From SHAN690 sp040905305 (GTDB lineage Bacteria > Bacteroidota > Bacteroidia > Flavobacteriales_G > Salibacteraceae), in the NCBI GenBank assembly GCA_040905305.1, contig JBBDRU010000206.1:1-5454 (forward strand): DNA of 5,454 nt, given 5' to 3'. Under the pieces are notes generated by a model that saw nothing but the letters and a program-made list of their open reading frames with translations, was not told the DNA's origin and did not search any database. Positions 1 through 5,454 of this stretch are shown in pieces (within the stretch, counting starts at the first letter, position 1; each line of letters starts with the position of its first letter). The position numbers and the translations under genes are program-made.

Positions 1-960
1 AGACTTTACACGGTCGCGGTCATAAGTTACTCTTATAAAAAATAGTGTTAGACCATCAGATGCAAAGCAAGGCTGGGTTTCCCAATTTCTGCTATTGATT
101 GTGCGCCCCATATTCACAGGTTTTGACCATTCATTGCCATCGCGGGCCGAAACAAATAAATCACAACTTCCAAAACCATTTTTATCCGGACCGTATGATC
201 CAAAAAGCTCACAAACCGTAAAGATCACATACTTTCCATCAGGTGAAATTGTAGGAGCTCCTTCTCGCCAGGGTGAATTGATGGGAGGTCCGGGGTTGTA
301 TGCTTTTTTCCATTCATCATTATCGTCTTTCTCACAAAAGAAAAATTCTTCATCGCTTCCATCATTTGAGTAGGGATTGTTTGGCGCGGGAATCTCTCGG
401 GTAAATATTAGTAATTGTTCATCAGCGGTCATTGCCGGAAAGTATTCATCGTATTCCGAGTTCACATTTTCACCCATGTTTTCAGGATTGAAATCAACGG
501 GGTTTTCAAGTGCCCACATGGCAAATTCGCAACTAGCTGCACCTCGTTTCGCTTGCATATAGTTGTTTGACTCTGGAGGGGCAATTCCCATATACTGCTC
601 GAAATAGGAGAGAGCTTTATCGTATTGTTCTCGTTCTTGAGCAATTTGAGCCAGGTTGATGATAAGGGTTGGCACAAAACGCGGATCTTGCTTTACAATA
701 TCTTCCATGAGTTCTACAGACTTGTCGATCTGCCCCATGCGCATGTATGTTTCTCCGAGATCAAATTTTGCATCGAGGTATTGAGGGTCTCGTTCTAGCG
801 CTTTTTGATAATATAATTCCGCTTGCTCATAGCGATTGAAGCGTTTGTGCTGCTGAGCTTCCTGATAAAACTTTAGTGCACGGTTGTTTTCCGTTCCACC
901 GCGCTGCGCCAGAATTTGAGCAGAGAACAAACAGAGAATAAGCAGCAGAGTAATTCGCAT
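1..960 (-). CDS. Secreted TPR and PD40 beta-propeller protein, probably OmpA family (C-terminus off window)
   Basis: This frame stays open for 320 codons from the ATG at 960 to the left edge, so the gene is partial at its 3' end. Residues 1-18 form a signal peptide (hydrophobic LLLILCLF core, ILA-Q cleavage site). There is no lipobox, because Cys10 is preceded by Leu. Residues about 28-125 are tetratricopeptide-like helices (for example AELYYQKALERDPQYLDAKF and YDKALSYFEQY). From about 168 come PD40/WD40-like blades: YDEYFPAMTADEQLLIFTR (170-188), APTISPDGKYVIFT (235-248) and QPCFASDGLTLFFIR (296-310). In Bacteroidota this order usually continues into a carboxypeptidase-regulatory-like domain and an OmpA peptidoglycan-binding domain, as in the type IX secretion protein PorE; that part is not visible here. 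The likely location is the periplasm or outer membrane. The start follows the queE stop directly, so co-transcription and translational coupling are likely. The domain call is firm; any PorE-like role is inference. Confidence 0.85.
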   Translation of the reverse strand, partial: MRITLLLILCLFSAQILAQRGGTENNRALKFYQEAQQHKRFNRYEQAELYYQKALERDPQYLDAKFDLGETYMRMGQIDKSVELMEDIVKQDPRFVPTLIINLAQIAQEREQYDKALSYFEQYMGIAPPESNNYMQAKRGAASCEFAMWALENPVDFNPENMGENVNSEYDEYFPAMTADEQLLIFTREIPAPNNPYSNDGSDEEFFFCEKDDNDEWKKAYNPGPPINSPWREGAPTISPDGKYVIFTVCELFGSYGPDKNGFGSCDLFVSARDGNEWSKPVNMGRTINSRNWETQPCFASDGLTLFFIRVTYDRDRVKS

Positions 961-1578
961 TTAAGGAATGTTTAAATATTTATGGGTTTGCAGAGAAATA
1001 CGCCATTCTGGATTTTTTTGAATGTAGCTTACGATCAATTCCATGGATTTTTCCTTTTTGCTCCATTCAGGTTGTAAATAAAGTAAACATTTTTCATTCA
1101 CTTTTTTTGCGTGAGCTTCTGCAAAATCAAAATCACTTTTATGATAAACGATCACCTTCAATTCATGAGCCTTTTTATAAATGTTTGATTTTGGCAGTTT
1201 GAATTTCTTTGGAGAAAGAGTAATCCAGTCCCATGATCCGGTTAATTCATGCGCTCCGGAGGTTTCGATGTGCAAAGAGTAACCTTTTGTTTTTATCGCT
1301 TCTGTAAGCGGCTCAAGGTCATACATTGTGGGTTCTCCGCCTGTTATTACAATCGTTTTGAGTCCCGACTGGCCAATTGCTGAGATGATATCATCCACTG
1401 ACATGCTGTTGTGATTATCCAGCGGCCAGCTTTCTTTTACATCGCACCAGTGGCAACCAACATCGCAGCCACCCAAACGGATGAAATATGCTGCTTTACC
1501 GGTGTGAAATCCTTCTCCCTGAACGGTGGCAAAATGCTCCATTACGGGATAAATTGTTGGTATGCGTTCTTTATTCAT
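961..1578 (-). CDS. queE: 7-carboxy-7-deazaguanine synthase QueE (radical SAM)
   Basis: A complete 205-residue cytoplasmic enzyme. QueE converts 6-carboxy-5,6,7,8-tetrahydropterin to 7-carboxy-7-deazaguanine, the ring-contraction step towards preQ0 and tRNA queuosine. The substrate-binding TVQGEGFHTGK segment spans residues 18-28. The [4Fe-4S] cluster loop is CDVGCHWC with Cys38, Cys42 and Cys45 (CX3CX2C), followed by the family-typical DVKESW. The SAM-binding GGEP motif is at 80-83. HIETSGA (103-109), LSPKK (121-125), LQPEW (168-172) and the C-terminal LQTHKYLNIP also fit the family, as does the length. I chose ATG at 1578. A TTG at 1596 would add six residues but lies inside the predicted -7 promoter element, upstream of the likely transcript start. 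No Shine-Dalgarno is visible, as is usual in this phylum. No other queuosine genes are in the window. The downstream envelope gene abuts it (TAA then ATG), which suggests an operon. Confidence 0.96.
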   Translation of the reverse strand: MNKERIPTIYPVMEHFATVQGEGFHTGKAAYFIRLGGCDVGCHWCDVKESWPLDNHNSMSVDDIISAIGQSGLKTIVITGGEPTMYDLEPLTEAIKTKGYSLHIETSGAHELTGSWDWITLSPKKFKLPKSNIYKKAHELKVIVYHKSDFDFAEAHAKKVNEKCLLYLQPEWSKKEKSMELIVSYIQKNPEWRISLQTHKYLNIP

Positions 1579-1593
1579 AGAAATAATGGACTG

Positions 1594-1601
1594 CAAAAGT
1601 A
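1594..1601 (-). promoter_or_regulatory. -7 promoter element upstream of queE
   Basis: On the minus strand this reads TACTTTTG, an exact match to the Bacteroidota -7 consensus TAnnTTTG. Placing its centre at -7 puts transcription start near 1591, about 12 nt before the queE ATG at 1578. I found no TTG -33 element at the usual 19-22 bp distance, so the promoter is incomplete against the consensus. The call rests on position and match only. Confidence 0.5.
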
Positions 1602-1616
1602 CGTTCTCTGATGGCT

Positions 1617-1640
1617 TTCATTGGGTAGATAGCGAATGAA
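1617..1640. repeat. Inverted repeat between divergent promoters, possible operator
   Basis: Perfect 6-bp arms TTCATT (1617-1622) and AATGAA (1635-1640) are separated by 12 bp. The repeat lies between the two divergent -7 elements, and its left arm overlaps the -33 TTG (1621-1623) of the rightward promoter. A dimeric regulator bound here could act on that promoter or both. The arms are short and could arise by chance. Confidence 0.25.
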
Positions 1641-1651
1641 CCCTAAATTTG
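1621..1651 (+). promoter_or_regulatory. Bacteroidota-type promoter of the DUF4301-like gene
   Basis: TTG at 1621-1623 and TAAATTTG at 1644-1651 match the -33 (TTG) and -7 (TAnnTTTG) elements of the Bacteroidota primary sigma factor, with a 20-bp spacer inside the usual range. The expected transcript start is near 1654, only a few bases before the ATG at 1658, so the mRNA would be almost leaderless. This also argues against the in-frame TTG at 1649, which is part of the -7 element. Confidence 0.65.
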
Positions 1652-1657
1652 TGGGCG

Positions 1658-3127
1658 ATGCAAACTCCAGAATTGAAATCTGCTGAGAAAACCGTGTCTG
1701 ACCACAAAGTGAAAATAGAAGAACAGATAGCTCTTTTTAAAAAGGGCACGCAGTATATTAAGTTACTTCGACCTGCTACGATCGCTGGCGGCATTTTTAA
1801 ATTGAGCCCACCAGCACAGCGCCAGGCGGAACAACGGTTTGATGATGAAAAAGATAATTGGAAAGTAACAAAATTTGTTCCTGCTTCGGGAGCGGCAACA
1901 AGAATGTTTAAGCGGGTTTTTCAGTGGATCGATCAACCAGAAAAGTACGAACAAGACATCAAGGAGTTTTTTAAAAAGGCTGAATTATTTCCTTTTTTTG
2001 AAGATTGGTTGTCTGCCGCAGACCGGGCTGATCTGGAAACATTTGAAAGCGGATTAGAATCGAGAGTTAAATGGCTAAAGCTGCTTGTTGCAAGTGATGG
2101 CATGGACTTAGCCAGGAAGCCCAAAGGTCTGATTCCATTCCATATTCTTGATTCAGATAAAACCCAATCACCCATTGCTGAGCATCTGAAAGAGGCTATG
2201 TATTATGCATCAAGCAATGGTGTAGCCAGCGTCCATTTTACAGTTTCGGTAGATCATCAGGATCAATTTAAAAAGGAAGTAGAACGATGGATAGAAGAAG
2301 AACCATTTTCAAAGTTTACCTGGGAAGTGGATTTTTCAATTCAGCTTAAATCTACTGATACCATTGCTGTGGATTTGAACAATGAGCTGGTAGAGCAAGA
2401 AGGTGAAATACTTACTCGCCCGGGAGGTCATGGCGCTCTAATTCATAACCTAAATGCTTTGGATGCAGACCTGGTTTTTGTGAAGAACATCGACAATGTG
2501 GCGCATGAAAGATTTATTGAGACAACGGTAAAACACAAAAAGGTGCTTGCAGGGGTTTTGCTCGAATTGCGAACGGATTTGAAATCTTTGCACACTGATT
2601 TGAGCAAAGGGCTCGTAGATGAAATTAGCATCAACGAGTTGCGCGAGAAGTGGAAAATAAGAATTCCGAGGGGTTATCAAAAGCTCAAGAATTATCTGAA
2701 CCGTCCGATTCGTGTATGCGGAATGGTGAAAAATGAGGGAGAGCCCGGTGGTGGGCCCTTTTGGTCAATGGATAAATATACAGGTGAAAGTTTGCAAATC
2801 ATCGAGCAAGCTCAGATCGATCCAAAAGACGCCCGTCAGCAGAACATTGTTCAGGGGTCAACCCATTTTAACCCTGTAGATTTAGTTTGTTTTGTGCGGA
2901 ATTTTAAAGGTGAGAAAATTGATTTGCTTAATTACATTAATGAAGATCAGTATTTTATTTCAGAAAAAAGCCATGAAGGAACTGCGATAAAGGCTTTGGA
3001 GTGGCCGGGTTTGTGGAATGGTGCTATGGCGAATTGGATCACTATTTTTGTTGAGGTGCCAATAATTACCTTTAACCCCGTAAAAGAGATAACTGATCTA
3101 CTGAGAAAAAACCATTTAAATGGATAA
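1658..3127 (+). CDS. DUF4301-like protein, possible sugar nucleotidyltransferase relative
   Basis: A complete soluble protein of 489 residues with no signal peptide or membrane segment, recognised from memory as resembling the DUF4301 family of about 500 residues, common in Bacteroidota and of unknown function. Conserved-looking segments in order are FVPASGAATRMFK (73-85), KPKGLIPFH (154-162), VHFTVSVDHQDQF (192-204), RPGGHGALIHNLNALDADL (254-272), VFVKNIDN (273-280), RVCGMVKNEGEPGGGPFW (352-369) and STHFNPVDLVC (401-411). The first five resemble, in the same order, the nucleotide-binding GxGTRM loop, PKG, PGGxG and (I/V)DN motifs of UDP-sugar and UDP-GlcNAc pyrophosphorylases, so a nucleotide-sugar role is possible; this is inference. 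I chose ATG 1658 because the upstream in-frame TTG (1649) sits within the -7 promoter element. The gene is divergent from queE. A palindrome CCATTTAAATGG overlaps its last codons, but no clear terminator follows. Confidence 0.85.
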   Translation: MQTPELKSAEKTVSDHKVKIEEQIALFKKGTQYIKLLRPATIAGGIFKLSPPAQRQAEQRFDDEKDNWKVTKFVPASGAATRMFKRVFQWIDQPEKYEQDIKEFFKKAELFPFFEDWLSAADRADLETFESGLESRVKWLKLLVASDGMDLARKPKGLIPFHILDSDKTQSPIAEHLKEAMYYASSNGVASVHFTVSVDHQDQFKKEVERWIEEEPFSKFTWEVDFSIQLKSTDTIAVDLNNELVEQEGEILTRPGGHGALIHNLNALDADLVFVKNIDNVAHERFIETTVKHKKVLAGVLLELRTDLKSLHTDLSKGLVDEISINELREKWKIRIPRGYQKLKNYLNRPIRVCGMVKNEGEPGGGPFWSMDKYTGESLQIIEQAQIDPKDARQQNIVQGSTHFNPVDLVCFVRNFKGEKIDLLNYINEDQYFISEKSHEGTAIKALEWPGLWNGAMANWITIFVEVPIITFNPVKEITDLLRKNHLNG

Positions 3128-3150
3128 CATTTAAAGCAACTTTATTTTAT

Positions 3151-3178
3151 CGTTGCGACTAGAAGACGACTAGTAACG
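3151..3178 (+). repeat. Small repeat cluster and imperfect hairpin in the 81-bp gap
   Basis: The gap between the DUF4301-like gene and the secreted-protein gene (3128-3208) holds a 7-bp direct repeat CGACTAG (3156-3162 and 3167-3173, offset 11 bp). The same bases allow a hairpin: ACTAG (3158-3162) pairs with CTAGT (3170-3174), and CGTT (3151-3154) with AACG (3175-3178), leaving GCG bulged. No T-run follows, so it is not a canonical intrinsic terminator. No full TAnnTTTG element is seen in the gap. It could be a 5'-leader structure or a protein site, or chance. Confidence 0.25.
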
Positions 3179-3208
3179 CATGAAATGATTACAGCCAATA
3201 TAAAAAAC

Positions 3209-5454
3209 ATGATAAGAAAATTTTTCACGTCCGTATTTTCCGTGTTATTGCTGATGTTCGTTAACTCTGTTAATGCACAATGTCCAAGCAGTCCGCACAA
3301 TACAATTATGAACCAAAACAATGGACAGGATGGACTTATGTTTAATATCACAGCAATAAACGCGGTTACGATCGATTCAGTTTGGTCAAATTTTGCAAAT
3401 GGCACTATCGGAACGGCTGAAATATATAGCAGAACGGGAGGGATTGTTGGTTTTCAAAACAATGCAGCAGCCTGGACGCTTGTTGGGTCAGCTAATAATG
3501 TTGTTAGTGCCGGTATTAATAACTTTACCCATATTCCTATTAATATGAATCTTGCCATACCTCAAGGTACGGTAATGGGGGTTTATGTAACTGGAACAGG
3601 TACAGCTGGCACTCCAATTATGAGATATACCAATGGTGCAGGTACAGCTGGAAACTTTTATAACGCTAGTGCAGACATTCAGGTTTCTCAAGGGTATGGT
3701 AAGGATTATCCATTTGGAGCGACATTTAACCCCAGAATATTTAATGGGAGAATCTTTTATAGTTGTTGTCCGACCCCTCCAGCACCTCAAGGGCCGATTT
3801 CTGGAGACTCAACGCTATGTCAGGGAGATACCGTCAGTTTTAGCGTTCCCTGGGATTCTATCGCTGTGGAATATGAGTGGACTGTGCCAAGCGGTGATAC
3901 AATCATTGATGGTGAAGATGACTCTTTAATGACCATGGTTGTGGGGCCTAATTCTACCGGAGGACAAATATGCGTGGCTTTGGTTGATACCTGCACCTCA
4001 AGCCCTCAGATATGCATTAATTATACTATTAATCAACCAGCAACACCCTCGTCTATTTCAGGGCTGTCAACGATATGTGCTAATAATTCCGCAACCTATA
4101 CAACGCCTTCAATTGCTGGCGCGATTAGTTATACCTGGACAGTGCCTTCTGGAGCAACCATAAACTCTGGACAAGGTACCACATCCGCTAATGTTACTTT
4201 TGGGTCTGCATCAGGAAAGGTGTGTGTTTTGGCTACTGATAGTTGTGCAAGCAGCGATTCCATTTGTTATAATGTTCAGGTAAACGCTGGCCCTTCTCCT
4301 GCTGTGGCTGGTCCAGACCGCATAACGTGTTCGGAGATTGATGTCAACCTCAACGCGCAGTCACCTGCCATCGGAACAGGAACATGGAGCTTCGTGAGTT
4401 CTCCTTTTAGTAATTACGGAACAATAGACGATACGCTATCTCCGACATCAGCATTTAACGCTATGCAGGCGGGAACTCATGTTCTGCGTTGGACGGTTAC
4501 TACCCCTGGATGTGATGCGGTTTATGATGATATGGAAGTAGAGGTGTTGATTGCCCCAACAGCAGATTTTGAATTTGAGAATGGATGTGAAGACACAGCG
4601 ATTCCGTTTAATGATTTATCTCAAGGCAATGGGTCATCAATAGGATCTTATTATTGGGATATGAACCAGGATTTAGTTTTTGACCATTATGGAACCACTC
4701 CGAGTCACACATTCAACGGTTCAGGAACATTTCCTGTACAGTTGATCGTAAACAACCTGGGGTGTTCTGATACCATTATCAAGCAGGTTGAGGTGTATGC
4801 TTCCCCAGAAGTTAATATTAGTTCATCGGATATTTGTCAGGGGCCTAACTCTCAGATAGTCAACAATACAAGTATTGCCTCTGGGTCGATTGATTCATTG
4901 ATATGGAACTTTGGTGATGGTTCAGGTTGGCAGCCATCAGGAGCTCCTAACTTAAACAATTCACCAAGCCATCTTTATGAAGATCCAGGGAATTATACGG
5001 TAAACCTGAAGGCTATATCAGATGAAGGCTGTGAGTCAACGGGAAATACGAGCTTAAAGATCTTTGCCAATCCTGTTGCCAGTTTTGATGTTGACAACGC
5101 ATGTCAATATCAAACCACCGCTTTTAACGATCAAAGCCAGGTGATTGGATCAGATGTGGTAATATGGAATTGGAATTTGGGAGATGGAGGAGTTACCTCA
5201 ACATCAGAAAATCCCACGCATGACTATAACGCAAATGGAATAGTTCCAGTAACATTGAGTGTAGAAAGTAGTGATGGATGCACGGATGACACTACAGTAA
5301 ATGTGGAGATATACCCAACACCAACGAGCGATTTTAATTTTTCCAATCGCGTTTGTGATGGAGAAGAGACCACCTTAGAGCAAGTGTCAACGATAGATTA
5401 TGGTGGGTTTGATCGCTTTGAATGGACGGTAATAGAAGATTCCTTCAGCTTCAC
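3209..5454 (+). CDS. Large secreted protein with Ig-like/PKD module array (C-terminus off window)
   Basis: The frame is open from the start to the right edge, 748 full codons, so the gene is 3'-partial. MIRKFFTSVFSVLLLMFVNSVNA is a signal peptide (residues 1-23, cleavage before Gln24). An in-frame ATG at 3185 would add eight residues; 3209 gives the more typical short basic n-region and an A-rich upstream stretch. Residues 24 to about 190 are a beta-rich domain (AVTIDSVWSNF, GFQNNAAAWTL, YPFGATFNPRIFNG) like those at the N-terminus of other Bacteroidota surface proteins. Modules of 83-89 residues follow: two Ig/PKD-like ones with YxWTVPSG (191-276, 277-359), one starting AGPSPAVAGPDRITC (360-448), and three PKD-like ones (449-532, 533-621 with WNFGDG, 622-704 with WNLGDG), then the start of a fourth. 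Most modules have a pair of cysteines near their ends, which may form disulfides. It probably acts outside the cell as an adhesin or matrix protein; type IX secretion is inferred, as the C-terminal sorting domain is not visible. Confidence 0.88.
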   Translation, partial: MIRKFFTSVFSVLLLMFVNSVNAQCPSSPHNTIMNQNNGQDGLMFNITAINAVTIDSVWSNFANGTIGTAEIYSRTGGIVGFQNNAAAWTLVGSANNVVSAGINNFTHIPINMNLAIPQGTVMGVYVTGTGTAGTPIMRYTNGAGTAGNFYNASADIQVSQGYGKDYPFGATFNPRIFNGRIFYSCCPTPPAPQGPISGDSTLCQGDTVSFSVPWDSIAVEYEWTVPSGDTIIDGEDDSLMTMVVGPNSTGGQICVALVDTCTSSPQICINYTINQPATPSSISGLSTICANNSATYTTPSIAGAISYTWTVPSGATINSGQGTTSANVTFGSASGKVCVLATDSCASSDSICYNVQVNAGPSPAVAGPDRITCSEIDVNLNAQSPAIGTGTWSFVSSPFSNYGTIDDTLSPTSAFNAMQAGTHVLRWTVTTPGCDAVYDDMEVEVLIAPTADFEFENGCEDTAIPFNDLSQGNGSSIGSYYWDMNQDLVFDHYGTTPSHTFNGSGTFPVQLIVNNLGCSDTIIKQVEVYASPEVNISSSDICQGPNSQIVNNTSIASGSIDSLIWNFGDGSGWQPSGAPNLNNSPSHLYEDPGNYTVNLKAISDEGCESTGNTSLKIFANPVASFDVDNACQYQTTAFNDQSQVIGSDVVIWNWNLGDGGVTSTSENPTHDYNANGIVPVTLSVESSDGCTDDTTVNVEIYPTPTSDFNFSNRVCDGEETTLEQVSTIDYGGFDRFEWTVIEDSFSF
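3597..3651 (+). repeat. 13-bp direct repeat pair inside the secreted-protein gene
   Basis: CAGGTACAGCTGG occurs at 3597-3609 and again at 3639-3651, exactly 42 bp (14 codons) apart. Both copies are in the same reading frame and encode Gly-Thr-Ala-Gly. The repeat may be a trace of a local duplication or simply a repeated loop sequence in the N-terminal beta domain. Recombination between the copies would delete 14 codons and keep the frame. Confidence 0.6.

Noticed and set aside
95..677. Open frames on both strands at 95-373, 377-562 and 462-677
   Set aside because: All overlap the uninterrupted 320-codon minus-strand frame with signal peptide, TPR and PD40 blades, and their translations are of low complexity without recognisable motifs.
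1579..1596. Longer queE start at a TTG (1594-1596), adding six residues
   Set aside because: The TTG is part of the TACTTTTG promoter element and would lie upstream of the predicted transcript start; the ATG at 1578 gives a normal QueE N-terminus.
1763..2680. Several short open frames overlapping the DUF4301-like gene
   Set aside because: The 489-residue frame is continuous with family-like motifs along its length; the others are out-of-frame or antisense shadows.
3112..3123. Perfect 12-bp palindrome CCATTTAAATGG at the end of the DUF4301-like gene, considered as a terminator stem
   Set aside because: It is AT-rich, has no loop and no T-run directly after it, and encodes the last residues of the protein. 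Chance is a sufficient explanation.
3142..3405. Minus-strand open frame of 87 codons with hydrophobic stretches
   Set aside because: It is antisense to the signal peptide and N-terminal domain of the secreted protein, whose plus-strand frame is clearly real; its hydrophobic look mirrors the opposite strand.
3633..4163. Plus-strand open frames at 3633-3929 and 3939-4163
   Set aside because: They lie in another frame inside the secreted-protein gene, show no domain or start signal, and overlap the continuous modular frame.

Overview
The window looks like chromosomal DNA of a Bacteroidota bacterium, most likely from the Flavobacteriia. Four things support this. The protein families (a TPR plus PD40 envelope protein, a DUF4301-type protein, and a PKD-rich giant secreted protein) are typical of that phylum. 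The base composition is moderately AT-rich. No start codon has a clear Shine-Dalgarno sequence. Both divergent promoters carry a -7 element that fits the Bacteroidota consensus TAnnTTTG exactly.

Left part, minus strand (1578 to 1): queE, a radical-SAM 7-carboxy-7-deazaguanine synthase of the queuosine/7-deazaguanine pathway. A secreted TPR/beta-propeller protein follows with no gap: the queE stop codon TAA is followed directly by the next ATG. The second gene runs off the left edge and probably continues into an OmpA-like C-terminus. The two genes look like one operon.

Centre (1579-1657): a 79-bp divergent promoter region. It has a -7 element on each strand and a 6-bp inverted repeat (TTCATT/AATGAA) between them, which overlaps the -33 element of the rightward promoter.

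Right part, plus strand: first a complete 489-residue DUF4301-like protein. Its motifs, read in order, resemble those of UDP-sugar/UDP-GlcNAc pyrophosphorylases, so a nucleotidyltransferase role is plausible but unproven. After an 81-bp gap without a clear terminator comes a very large secreted protein, open at the right edge. It has a signal peptide, an N-terminal beta-rich domain of about 165 residues, and a regular series of Ig-like and PKD modules of about 85 residues each. It is probably a type IX secretion substrate or adhesin, but the C-terminal sorting domain that would show this lies outside the window.

I see no tRNA, rRNA, CRISPR array, insertion sequence or phage gene. The window is mostly ordinary genome content. 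The most interesting items are the nucleotidyltransferase-like motif order in the DUF4301-like protein, the compact divergent promoter, and the modular surface protein.
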